Source: Rhizobacter sp.
GTDB lineage: Bacteria; Pseudomonadota; Gammaproteobacteria; Burkholderiales; Burkholderiaceae_C
Length of the DNA stretch: 13,169 nucleotides
Direction: 5' to 3'
Assembly (NCBI GenBank): GCA_025360945.1
Contig: JANYBE010000146.1
Span: 1 to 13,169, forward strand
The position numbers were made by a program, and so were the translations under genes. The notes below the pieces were generated by a model. That model saw only the letters and a list, made by a program, of their open reading frames with translations. It did no database searches and was not told the DNA's origin. Positions 1 to 8,469 of this stretch are shown piece by piece; position 1 is the first letter of the stretch, and each line of letters begins with the position of its first letter.

Positions 1-213
1 GCCGATGCGCGTGCCGCCATGGTACTTCTGGAAGTAGTTAGCCACGCGTTTCTTCAGGTCGCGCGCCTTGCCGACGTAAAGCACCGCGTCCTGCGCGTCG
101 TAGTAGCGGTAAACGCCGGGCAGGCTCGGCAGCGCGCCGACGTCGGCGAGCAGTTGCGCACGCTTCGGGTCAGGGGCGTCGTCGTCGGTCGGCGGAACGG
201 GCTCGTCGGTCAT
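1..213 (-). CDS. uvrC: UvrABC excinuclease subunit C, N-terminal part (cut by window edge)
   Basis: UvrC makes both incisions flanking a DNA lesion during nucleotide excision repair, after UvrA and UvrB have located the damage. Only the first 71 codons are present. The gene runs leftward off the window. The fragment holds the start of the GIY-YIG endonuclease domain that makes the 3' incision: LPGVYRYYD (residues 31-39, the GIY equivalent) followed by VLYVGKARDLKKRV (44-57, the YIG equivalent with its conserved Lys/Arg run), then the GGTRIG stretch typical of the next helix. The ATG at 213 gives a tail of about 25 acidic and proline-rich residues before the domain. No clear Shine-Dalgarno sequence precedes it, so the exact start is less certain than the identity. 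It is divergent from earP with a 34-bp gap. Confidence 0.93.
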   Translation of the reverse strand, partial: MTDEPVPPTDDDAPDPKRAQLLADVGALPSLPGVYRYYDAQDAVLYVGKARDLKKRVANYFQKYHGGTRIG

Positions 214-247
214 CGAGTACGATTGTGCCGCTGCCGATAATGTCCCC

Positions 248-1297
248 ATGCAATGGGACTTGTTCTGCCGCGTAATCGACAACCACGGCGACATCGGCGT
301 GTGCTGGCGCCTGGCCACTAACCTCGCGGCGCGCGGCGCGCGGGTACGACTCTGGATCGACGACGCCGGCGCGCTCGCGTGGATGGCGCCCGACGGCTCG
401 CCAGGCGTCACGGTGCGGCCGTGGCCCACAGACGACGAACTTGCTGACGCGCCCCGCGATGTCGTGATCGAAGCCTTTGGCTGCGAGCTGCCACCGGGGC
501 TCGTGCAGCGCATGGTCGCGGCCGAACGCGCGCCGTTGTGGATCAATCTTGAGTACCTCAGCGCTGAGCGCTTCGCCGAGCGCGGTCACTGTCTGCCGTC
601 GCCGCAGCCGAACGGCCTGCGCAAGTGGTTCTTCTATCCCGGGTTCTCGGCAAAGACCGGGGGCCTGATTCGCGAACGCGATCTGCTGCAACGCCAGCAG
701 GCGTTCGACGCCGGTGCGTGGCTGGCCGCGCGTGGAGTGCGCCGCGGCGCGGACGAGCAAATCGTCAGCCTCTTCTGCTACGAGCAAGCCGCGCTGCCGG
801 CGTGGCTCGATCAATGGTCCACCGCACCGACCTTGCTGCTCCTCACTGCCGGACAGGCCACGACTCAAGTGCGTGAACTGTTGGGCCCGGCGCTGACGCG
901 CGGCGCGCTGCGCGCCGTCCTGGTGCCGGCGCTGACACAGCGCCAGTACGACGAACTGCTCTGGGCCAGTGATCTGAACCTCGTTCGCGGTGAAGACTCG
1001 TTCGTGCGTGCGCAGTGGGCCGGCAAGCCCTTCGTCTGGCAGATCTACGCGCAGGACGATGGTGCGCACCGGGCCAAGCTCGACGCATTCCTTGCCCTGT
1101 TCCTGGCCGGCGCCGAGCCCGCCCTGGCGGTGCAAGTGCGCGCGGCCTTCCATGAATGCAACGGCGTCGCGCCGGCGACCCACGTGCTCGCATCGAGCGA
1201 CGCGTGGCGGCGTCATTGCATCGGCTGGCGCGACAGGCTGCTCGCCCAATCCGACTTGGCTACCCAGTTGCTCGGCTTCGTCGCCGAAACAAGCTAA
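248..1297 (+). CDS. earP: EF-P arginine rhamnosyltransferase EarP
   Basis: EarP transfers rhamnose from dTDP-beta-L-rhamnose to Arg32 of elongation factor P in the cytoplasm. This activates EF-P to rescue ribosomes stalled at polyproline stretches. The 349-residue protein shows the family hallmarks. The N-terminal Rossmann motif has the two conserved aspartates (D11 and D15 in VIDNHGDIG). A middle AKTGGLIRERDLL segment follows. Near the C-terminus, RGEDSFVRAQWAGKPFVWQIY starts at residue 247; E249 matches the conserved catalytic-region glutamate of characterised EarP proteins. It is a GT-B inverting glycosyltransferase. The ATG at 248 is supported by the conserved WDLFCRVIDN start of the family. 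No Shine-Dalgarno sequence is visible; a GATAAT hexamer ends 6 bp before the ATG. Its target gene efp starts 68 bp downstream, the arrangement usual for this system. Confidence 0.96.
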   Translation: MQWDLFCRVIDNHGDIGVCWRLATNLAARGARVRLWIDDAGALAWMAPDGSPGVTVRPWPTDDELADAPRDVVIEAFGCELPPGLVQRMVAAERAPLWINLEYLSAERFAERGHCLPSPQPNGLRKWFFYPGFSAKTGGLIRERDLLQRQQAFDAGAWLAARGVRRGADEQIVSLFCYEQAALPAWLDQWSTAPTLLLLTAGQATTQVRELLGPALTRGALRAVLVPALTQRQYDELLWASDLNLVRGEDSFVRAQWAGKPFVWQIYAQDDGAHRAKLDAFLALFLAGAEPALAVQVRAAFHECNGVAPATHVLASSDAWRRHCIGWRDRLLAQSDLATQLLGFVAETS

Positions 1298-1300
1298 AAT
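1295..1300 (+). promoter_or_regulatory. Putative -10 element of an efp promoter
   Basis: TAAAAT matches five of six bases of the sigma70 -10 consensus and overlaps the earP stop codon. Transcription from about 1307 would give efp a leader of about 59 nt. The -35 is weak: the best candidates upstream (TTGCTC at 1268-1273, TCGGCT at 1272-1277) match poorly in sequence or in spacing. This is inferred from sequence only. It would let efp, which is needed in large amounts, be made independently of the low-abundance enzyme EarP. Confidence 0.4.
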
Positions 1301-1365
1301 CAAAGGCTTTTCGCGCGACTGCCCCCTGAACAAAGCGCGCCAACACGCAGAAAACGGAAACAGCT

Positions 1366-1920
1366 ATGAAGACCGCAATGGAATTTCGCGCCGGCAACGT
1401 CATCATGCTCGGTAAGGACCCGATGGTGGTTCTGCGCACCGAGTACAGCCGGGGTGGCCGCAATTCAGCCACCGTGCGCATGAAGCTCAAGAGCTTGCTC
1501 TCCAACTCCGGCACCGAAGTCGTCTACAAGGCCGACGACAAGCTCGACCAGGTCATGCTCGACAAGAAGGAATGCACCTACTCCTACTTCGCCGACCCGA
1601 TGTACGCGTTCATGGACGCCGAATACAACCAGTTCGAGGTAGAGTCCGAGAATATGGGCGACGCGATCCAGTACCTAGAAGACGCGATGCCGGTCGAAGT
1701 CGTGTTCTACGACGGCAAGGCGATCTCGGTCGAGTTGCCGACCAGCCTGGTGCGCGAGATTACCGACACCGAGCCTGCCGTCAAGGGCGACACCTCGGGC
1801 AAGGTGCTTAAGACCGCGAAGATCGCGACCGGCTTTGAGATCTCGGTGCCGCTGTTCGTGCAGACCGGCGACAAGGTCGAGATCGACACCCGCACGCACG
1901 AGTACCGCAAGCGGGTTTGA
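1366..1920 (+). CDS. efp: Elongation factor P, arginine-32 (EarP-modified) type
   Basis: EF-P binds the ribosome between the P and E sites and speeds peptide-bond formation at consecutive prolines. The 184-residue protein has the usual three beta-barrel layout: a KOW-like N-terminal domain (about 1-65), and two OB-fold domains (about 66-128 and 129-184). The C-terminus carries ISVPLFVQTGDKVEIDTRTHEYRKRV-type sequence, the EF-P signature region. The modification loop reads YSRGGRNSATVR, and counting from the ATG places arginine exactly at residue 32. This is the rhamnosylated type rather than the lysine type modified by EpmA/EpmB. The EarP gene immediately upstream agrees. A GGAAA sequence about 8 nt before the ATG serves as a modest ribosome binding site. 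An intrinsic terminator follows the stop. Confidence 0.98.
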   Translation: MKTAMEFRAGNVIMLGKDPMVVLRTEYSRGGRNSATVRMKLKSLLSNSGTEVVYKADDKLDQVMLDKKECTYSYFADPMYAFMDAEYNQFEVESENMGDAIQYLEDAMPVEVVFYDGKAISVELPTSLVREITDTEPAVKGDTSGKVLKTAKIATGFEISVPLFVQTGDKVEIDTRTHEYRKRV

Positions 1921-1944
1921 GCACAACCCTGTGAGTCGATGGCG

Positions 1945-1971
1945 GGCCCGCGCTGCGGGCCTTTCTCTTTT
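1945..1971 (+). terminator. Intrinsic terminator of efp
   Basis: A 7-bp perfect GC stem (GGCCCGC at 1945-1951 pairing with GCGGGCC at 1955-1961) with a GCT loop is followed by TTCTCTTTT. It lies 25 bp after the efp stop codon, so it fits a Rho-independent terminator for the earP-efp unit. It ends only 18 bp before the next start codon. Confidence 0.85.
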
Positions 1972-1989
1972 GGTGCTGCATCATTGGCC

Positions 1990-2922
1990 ATGCCGTTCGA
2001 CTTCAGCACCGTCAGCGCCCCGTTCCGCATGCGCCCCGGCCTGCGCCGGCTCGCACCAGGTGCGCCGCAGCTTACGCCAAATCGCCTCGGTGACCGCGCC
2101 CTTGCCGAGAAGCTCGCCGTGTTGCCGGCCCATGCCGATCAGGCGCTGCTGGCGACCGACGTATTCGATGCGCGCCCGGCACTGCACGCACTCGCCATGC
2201 ACGCCGCCGCAGAGCAGCCAGGCGCCTTCGCCTGGGATGGCCATGCGCACTGGCAAGCCCACCATCTCGGCTGGTCGCTCCAGGGCGACACGCCTGTCGG
2301 CGACGGCCCGAGCGAGATCGGCAACTGCCTGCGCGCACTGCCCGCCGCGTGGCGCGCCGCCGCGCTGCTGGCGCTCGCGTTCGCCGAGGACTTCGCGGTG
2401 ATCGACGGTGGCTCAGGCCACATCCCGTGGCTCGCCGTCTGCCTGCCTTCGCACTGGGCGCCCGAAGACAAGATCGGCCGCCACTTCGCCCAGGTGCATG
2501 CACCGGTCGCCGACAACCAGATCTTGATCGCCGCGAGCGAGCACCTCGCACGGCTCGTCACCGGTGGGGACCGCTGGGAGCGCTTTGTCTGGACGATCAC
2601 GCGCCATCCCACACTGAGCCAGCACCCGAAGCGTTGCGATACCGCGCCGTGGCTGGTTGATGCGAGCGCCGATGCGTTGGCCGACCGCGCGTTCTTCCGC
2701 ACCGAACGCCAGACCTTCATTCCATTGCCCGACCACGCGCAAGCGATCTTCACGATCCATGTCGAAATGCAGCCGCTCGCAGAGGCGATCCAGCTGCCTG
2801 CGCACGCAAGCCAGCTTCACGCCGCGCTCGCCAGCATGAGTCCCGCGGTGCTTGCCTACCGCGGCCTCACCGACGCCCGCAACCGACTGCTTGCCTGGCT
2901 GGCGACGCGCGCCAGTCCATGA
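1990..2922 (+). CDS. Haem-dependent oxidative N-demethylase alpha-subunit-like protein (DUF3445 family)
   Basis: This 310-residue protein belongs to the DUF3445/HODM alpha-like family. Characterised members bind haem in a PAS-like fold and oxidatively demethylate dimethylamine, working with separate ferredoxin/reductase components. Family-type segments seen here are IPWLAVCLPSHWAPEDKIGRHF (about 145-166) leading into QVHAPVADNQ, then RFVWTITRHPTL (198-209), and the FFRTERQTFIPLP (235-247) plus AIFTIHVEMQPL (252-263) block. No reductase or ferredoxin gene is nearby, so the physiological reaction is unknown. An upstream in-frame ATG at 1939 would add 17 residues encoded by the efp terminator hairpin. 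I therefore prefer the ATG at 1990, although its ribosome binding site is weak. Its TGA overlaps the mnmC ATG (ATGA), implying translational coupling. Family assignment rests on remembered family patterns. Confidence 0.82.
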   Translation: MPFDFSTVSAPFRMRPGLRRLAPGAPQLTPNRLGDRALAEKLAVLPAHADQALLATDVFDARPALHALAMHAAAEQPGAFAWDGHAHWQAHHLGWSLQGDTPVGDGPSEIGNCLRALPAAWRAAALLALAFAEDFAVIDGGSGHIPWLAVCLPSHWAPEDKIGRHFAQVHAPVADNQILIAASEHLARLVTGGDRWERFVWTITRHPTLSQHPKRCDTAPWLVDASADALADRAFFRTERQTFIPLPDHAQAIFTIHVEMQPLAEAIQLPAHASQLHAALASMSPAVLAYRGLTDARNRLLAWLATRASP

Positions 2923-4850
2923 ATACGGCGCCGATCGAGCCCGCTGCGCTGACGTTCACAGACGACGGCGTGCCTTTCTCGGCGCGCTACGGCGACATCT
3001 ACCACCCGCGCGCCGGGGCGCTCACGCAAGCGCGCCATGTATTCATCCAGGGCAACGACCTGCCAGCCAGGTGGCAGGGTCGCGAGCGCTTCGTCGTGCT
3101 CGAGACCGGCTTCGGCCTGGGCCACAACTTTCTCGCCACCTGGCAGGCCTGGCGCGACGATCCGCAGCGCTGCGCACGCCTCGTGTTCATCTCCATCGAG
3201 GCGCATCCGCTGACCGACGACGAGCTCGCCGCGGCTCATGCCGGATCGGCCTTGCCCGAGCTGACCGCCGAGCTGCAACGTGCCTGGCCACCGCTCACAC
3301 CCAACCTGCACTCGTTGAGCTTCGACGACGGTCGAGTCAGGCTGCTTCTCGCGCTCGGCGACGTGCAGGCCTGGTTGCCGGAACTGGTGGCTTCGGTCGA
3401 TGCCTTTTACCTCGACGGTTTCGCCCCTGCGCGCAACCCGCGCATGTGGGACCAGCGTGTATGCAAGGCCTTGAGCCGCGTGGCCGCGCCGGGCGCAACG
3501 CTGGCGACCTGGAGCGCGGCCCGTGCGCTGGGCAAACATCTGACGAGCGCTGGCTTCGACGTGCGGCTCGGCCAGGGGACCGGCGGCAAGCGCGACATCA
3601 CGCTCGCGCGCTTCGCGCCAGTCTTCACGCCGCGGCGCGCGCCTGCGCGCGTCAGCGCAGCCGCGGGTGCCGAGCCACGCGCGCTGATCATCGGTGCCGG
3701 CCTTGCCGGCTGCGCGACGGCCTGGGCGCTGGCCGCAGAGGGCTGGCGCAGCACGCTGTTCGAGCGTCATCCGCAGATTGCCTCGGAGGCCTCGGGCAAC
3801 CCGGCCGGTCTGTTTCACGGCATCGTCAATGCGCAGGACGGCGTCCATGCGCGGTTCAATCGAGCCGCCGCGCTGATGGCTCGGCCGGCGGTGCAGCGCG
3901 CCATCGAAGCGCATCGTGTGGCCGGTGCGGTCGACGGCCTGTTGCGTCTCGAAGGCGACGCGTTGGTGGCGGCCATGCAGGCGACGCTGAGCGCAGTGGG
4001 CCTGCCGACGGGGTACGTGCAAGTTCTGGCGTGCGAGCAGGCCAGCGCATTGAGCGGCCTCGCGCTGTCGCACCCGGCCTGGTTTTATCCGGGCGGCGGC
4101 TGGGTGCAGCCCGCGGGCCTGGCGCGCGCGTGGCTGGAGCGCGCCGCGCCGCTGGTCGAAGTGCGCTGTGCGGCCAACGTGCAGGCGCTGCGCCGCACGC
4201 CAAGCGGCTGGTGCCTGCTCGACGCCAGCGGCACAGTGCTCGACGAAGCGAGCACGGTCGTGCTTGCCAACGCCGGTGCCGCAATGCAGTTGCTTGGCGC
4301 GCCGGGCTGGCCGGTCGAAAAAGTCCGCGGCCAGATCAGCCTGCTGCCGTCGACGGCGCTGACACTTCCGCGGATTCCTGTCGCGGGTGCAGGCTACTTG
4401 CTACCTGAACTCGCCGGTGGCCACGCGATGTTCGGTGCCACCGCACAGCGCTTCGATGACGACGCGTCGGTGCGCGACGACGACCACCGCGCCAACCTCG
4501 CGCAACTCGGCCGACTCCTTGGCCATCACGTCAATGCGGACCCGGTGGCGATGCAGGGCCGCACCGCCTGGCGCTGGAGCGCCGTCGATCGACTGCCGCT
4601 GATCGGTGCTGTGCCCGATACCGATGCAGCGGCAAAGCGCCTCGATCAGCCACGCTTCGTGCCACGCGTGCCCGGCCTGTTCGTGTTCACGGCGCTGGGC
4701 TCACGCGGCATCACATGGAGCGCACTCGGCGCGCAGCTGCTGGCGGCCATCATCACCGGTGCGCCGGCGCCGCTGGAGGCGAGCCTGATCGACGCGGTCG
4801 ACCCGGCGCGCTTCGTCAGCCGACGGGCGCGGCGTTCGACGCGGGCGTGA
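2919..4850 (+). CDS. mnmC: Bifunctional tRNA mnm5s2U biosynthesis protein MnmC (methyltransferase/FAD oxidoreductase)
   Basis: MnmC completes the mnm5(s2)U34 wobble modification of certain tRNAs. Its C-terminal FAD domain removes the carboxymethyl group from cmnm5U, and its N-terminal domain methylates the resulting nm5U using S-adenosylmethionine. The 643-residue length fits the fused enzyme. In the methyltransferase half I see the SAM motif ETGFGLGHNF (62-71) and the DAFYLDGFAPARNPRMW active-site segment (161-177). A linker near 235-253 leads to the FAD dinucleotide-binding motif IIGAGLAGC (257-265, GxGxxG). Late landmarks are QGRTAWRWSAVDRLPLIG and the ALGSRGITWSALGAQLLA segment near the end. 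The ATG overlaps the previous stop by 4 bp. The last 35 bp overlap the 3' end of the convergent hydrolase gene. Confidence 0.97.
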   Translation: MNTAPIEPAALTFTDDGVPFSARYGDIYHPRAGALTQARHVFIQGNDLPARWQGRERFVVLETGFGLGHNFLATWQAWRDDPQRCARLVFISIEAHPLTDDELAAAHAGSALPELTAELQRAWPPLTPNLHSLSFDDGRVRLLLALGDVQAWLPELVASVDAFYLDGFAPARNPRMWDQRVCKALSRVAAPGATLATWSAARALGKHLTSAGFDVRLGQGTGGKRDITLARFAPVFTPRRAPARVSAAAGAEPRALIIGAGLAGCATAWALAAEGWRSTLFERHPQIASEASGNPAGLFHGIVNAQDGVHARFNRAAALMARPAVQRAIEAHRVAGAVDGLLRLEGDALVAAMQATLSAVGLPTGYVQVLACEQASALSGLALSHPAWFYPGGGWVQPAGLARAWLERAAPLVEVRCAANVQALRRTPSGWCLLDASGTVLDEASTVVLANAGAAMQLLGAPGWPVEKVRGQISLLPSTALTLPRIPVAGAGYLLPELAGGHAMFGATAQRFDDDASVRDDDHRANLAQLGRLLGHHVNADPVAMQGRTAWRWSAVDRLPLIGAVPDTDAAAKRLDQPRFVPRVPGLFVFTALGSRGITWSALGAQLLAAIITGAPAPLEASLIDAVDPARFVSRRARRSTRA

Positions 4851-6081
4851 GTTCGGCCGCGCCAAGCCAGCGGCGTAGCAGCGCGTAGACGCGCGGGTGG
4901 TTCAGCAGGCTCATGTGGCCCAGGCCCGCGAGCTCGACACGCTCGACGTCGCCGGTCAGCCCGTCGTCGGCCGCACTGCCTGGCATCACCAGGCCGTCGC
5001 CGAACAACCTGCCCAACAGCGAGCCGACACCGGTGTCGGCTTCGTCACCGAGGGTTCCGTACACCAAGCGCAGTGCGGGCTCCTGTGCTGGCCTGGTCTT
5101 TCCCTTCAAGCCGCCGCGCAAGTCCTTGATGCCCTGGCTGCGCGCGTTTGCGACCCGGGCCAGCGGCCGGGTCACGTCGGACGCGTTCAACGCGAGCGTT
5201 GCCAGTTGCCCGAGTTGCTCCAGCGGCGCCCCCTGGTGCGGTGAACCCAGGCACGCGATCATCGAGGTGCGCGCGACCCACGACTCGCCCGCCGCGGCCG
5301 CGCGCGCATGTGCGCGGCGTGCCACCAGCCCGCCCATGCTGTGGCCGATCAACACCCATTCGCGCACTTGAGGCGCGGCTTCGGCCGCTTGCTGCAACAG
5401 CGCCGCGAACTGTTGCGCGTTGGTATCGATCCCGAGGCCGGTGTTGTAGCGCAGATAGACTGCACTGACGCCGAGCTCGCGTGCCAGCAACGATCCGTAT
5501 TGGATCGCCTCACCGCCAAGCAGCGCATCGGCCCAGGGTGAATCGCGCCAGGCGTCGCTGCGCTGGGCCCAGCTCTGCTCGTCGCAAGCCAGGCCGTGGA
5601 GGAACAGGCAGACGCGGCCCCGCAGGCCTCGCAATCCTGCGGGACTCATGGCCAGCGGCACGCCACCGGCATGCAGCCCCATCGTGATCGCGAGCGCACT
5701 GCCCGTATCCCGCAGCTCGTCGCCGAAAACGCCGTTGAGGGCGCTGCGCGCCATCTGCTCGCGCGCGCCGGGTACACGGGACGGGTCAGTGGCGATGCGT
5801 TCGGCCTGGCCAGCCAGCGAGAGCGCGGCGCCCCCGCCATGGCGGACGGCGGCATACACGCCCTGGGTGATCGCGTCATGCAATCCCTGGACGATGCGCG
5901 TCGGCACCGAAAGGCCGGGCACGCGCAGCAGGTGGTCGAAGGTCTTGCCGGAAATCGCCTCGTGCATCTCCTGCACCCGCGAGGTAGTGGCCTGGAAACC
6001 CGACTTCAGGGCTGGCGCGAACGTGGCGGCATTGACTCCAGGCGCCGCAGCTTCGTCGCGAGGCTTGCGGCGCTTGACCAT
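4816..6081 (-). CDS. Alpha/beta hydrolase (esterase/lipase-like)
   Basis: This is a 421-residue serine hydrolase of the alpha/beta fold; the substrate is unknown. The core begins near residue 156 with VCLFLHGLACDEQSW, where HG forms the oxyanion region. The nucleophile elbow is LIGHSMGGLVAR with Ser248. GSPHQGAPLEQLG (279-291) is typical of PGAP1/lipase-like members. D362 in GDGLVMPGSA and H389 in LAGLGHMSLLNHP plausibly complete the triad. The first ~150 residues form an N-terminal extension with amphipathic stretches such as TRIVQGLHDAITQGVYAAVR. No signal peptide is seen. The frame is open upstream to an ATG at 6168, but I choose the ATG at 6081, one base after the stop of the small upstream gene. 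The extra 29 residues are Arg/Pro-rich and lie antisense-like over that gene's coding sequence. The 3' end overlaps mnmC by 35 bp. Confidence 0.85.
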   Translation of the reverse strand: MVKRRKPRDEAAAPGVNAATFAPALKSGFQATTSRVQEMHEAISGKTFDHLLRVPGLSVPTRIVQGLHDAITQGVYAAVRHGGGAALSLAGQAERIATDPSRVPGAREQMARSALNGVFGDELRDTGSALAITMGLHAGGVPLAMSPAGLRGLRGRVCLFLHGLACDEQSWAQRSDAWRDSPWADALLGGEAIQYGSLLARELGVSAVYLRYNTGLGIDTNAQQFAALLQQAAEAAPQVREWVLIGHSMGGLVARRAHARAAAAGESWVARTSMIACLGSPHQGAPLEQLGQLATLALNASDVTRPLARVANARSQGIKDLRGGLKGKTRPAQEPALRLVYGTLGDEADTGVGSLLGRLFGDGLVMPGSAADDGLTGDVERVELAGLGHMSLLNHPRVYALLRRWLGAAELTPASNAAPVG

Positions 6082-6082
6082 G

Positions 6083-6265
6083 TCAGGCGGCAGGTGTGCC
6101 CTGTTCGGCGGGTGCAGCGCCCGTCGTCGTGTCGTCGTCGGGCGTGTCTTCAGGCGCGCCCTCGCCAACCTTGCGGCCGGCCTTTTCCTTTAGCTTCTCT
6201 TCCTTCTTTTTCTTCTTGGCCAACTCACGCTGGCGCTTTTCGAACGAATAATTTGGTTTGGCCAT
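6083..6265 (-). CDS. Small lysine-rich conserved protein (60 aa), function unknown
   Basis: The 60-residue product begins MAKPNYSFEKRQRELAKKKKK, a start that I recall from small hypothetical proteins common in Beta- and Gammaproteobacteria. Residues 8-33 are a highly charged Lys/Glu helix that could form a coiled coil or bind nucleic acid. The rest (34-60) is acidic, then Thr/Ala/Pro-rich and probably disordered. A strong ribosome binding site (GGGAGGA, 5 nt before the ATG) supports real translation. The stop is one base before the ATG of the hydrolase gene, so the two are probably translated together. No function is known to me and none should be inferred from the hydrolase alone. Confidence 0.85.
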   Translation of the reverse strand: MAKPNYSFEKRQRELAKKKKKEEKLKEKAGRKVGEGAPEDTPDDDTTTGAAPAEQGTPAA

Positions 6266-6327
6266 GGGCCGTCCTCCCGGTCTGCTGCTAAAGGCTGGAG
6301 CGTCAATCGTCGCCCCGGCCCGAGGTT

Positions 6328-6345
6328 ACGCGCTTTTCAGCGCGT
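6328..6345 (-). other. Small perfect hairpin between rpiA and the small lysine-rich gene
   Basis: ACGCGCT and AGCGCGT form a 7-bp perfect stem with a 4-base loop, which reads GAAA on the minus strand (a stable GNRA tetraloop in RNA). It lies 17 bp downstream of the rpiA stop in the direction of transcription. No T-run follows, so it is not a standard intrinsic terminator. It could attenuate read-through, protect the 3' end of a processed rpiA message, or be chance in GC-rich DNA. Confidence 0.35.
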
Positions 6346-6362
6346 CCGATTCCGAACCGTTG

Positions 6363-7022
6363 TCAGAAAGTCATGGTCCGCACGCCTTGCGGGGTACCGA
6401 GCAGGCACACGCGGGCCTTGTTGCGTGCAAAGATGCCGACGCTCACGACGCCCGGCCACTGGTTGATCTCGCGCTCCATCGCCGTGGGATCGGTAATGCG
6501 CAAGCCGCGCACATCGATGATGTGGCCGCCGTTGTCGGTGACGACACCGGCACGCAGCACCGGTTCGCCCCCGAGCGCCGCCAGGCGCCGCGCGATCTGC
6601 GCCGCGGCCATCGGGATCACCTCAATCGGCAGCGGAAAACGCCCGAGCGTGTCGACCAGCTTGGATTCGTCGGCGATGCAGATGAAGCGCGCCGATAGGT
6701 CGGCGACGATCTTCTCGCGCGTCAGCGCCGCACCACCGCCTTTGATCATGTTGCCCTGGTGGTCGATCTCGTCGGCGCCGTCGATGTACACCGCGAGCGC
6801 TTCGACACCGTTCGCGTCCAGCACCTCGATGCCATGCGCACGCAGCCGCGCGCTGCTTTGCTCCGAGCTCGACACCGCGCCGCGGATGCGCTCGGGCATG
6901 CGCGCCAGTGCGTCGATAAAGCAGTTCACGGTCGAGCCGGTGCCCACGCCGATCACGCTGCCGGGTTGCACATGGGCGATTGCCGCCTGCCCCACGAGGG
7001 CCTTGAGTTCGTCTTGCGTCAT
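6363..7022 (-). CDS. rpiA: Ribose-5-phosphate isomerase A
   Basis: RpiA interconverts ribose 5-phosphate and ribulose 5-phosphate in the non-oxidative pentose phosphate pathway. The 219-residue length matches the E. coli enzyme. Residues line up with the known active site without gaps in numbering: phosphate-binding GTGST at 27-31, DGADE with D81 and D84, KGGGAALTREK with K94 and the catalytic base E103, and DESK with K121. The ATG at 7022 gives the standard N-terminus (TQDELK). It begins 7 bp after the fumC stop with only a weak GGGG element in front, so translation is probably coupled to fumC. Confidence 0.98.
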   Translation of the reverse strand: MTQDELKALVGQAAIAHVQPGSVIGVGTGSTVNCFIDALARMPERIRGAVSSSEQSSARLRAHGIEVLDANGVEALAVYIDGADEIDHQGNMIKGGGAALTREKIVADLSARFICIADESKLVDTLGRFPLPIEVIPMAAAQIARRLAALGGEPVLRAGVVTDNGGHIIDVRGLRITDPTAMEREINQWPGVVSVGIFARNKARVCLLGTPQGVRTMTF

Positions 7023-7029
7023 GCCCCGA

Positions 7030-8418
<1,389 letters not shown>

Positions 8419-8469
8419 GCTGGTTCGCTCTCCTGTCGCCGCGAGTATGCCTTTGCGACAATGCATGCC

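Noticed and set aside
170..1333. Long minus-strand open frame (387 codons) opposite earP
   Set aside because: It is antisense to a clear EarP, lacks recognisable motifs and reflects high-GC codon bias that removes stop codons in other frames.
2852..4408. Long open frames inside mnmC on both strands (518 codons plus, 405 codons minus)
   Set aside because: They are Arg/Ala-rich shadow translations of mnmC, which has all family motifs in its own frame.
6082..6168. Longer start for the alpha/beta hydrolase at 6168
   Set aside because: The extra residues lie within the small lysine-rich gene in another frame and are low-complexity Arg/Pro; the ATG at 6081 fits the 1-bp gene spacing.
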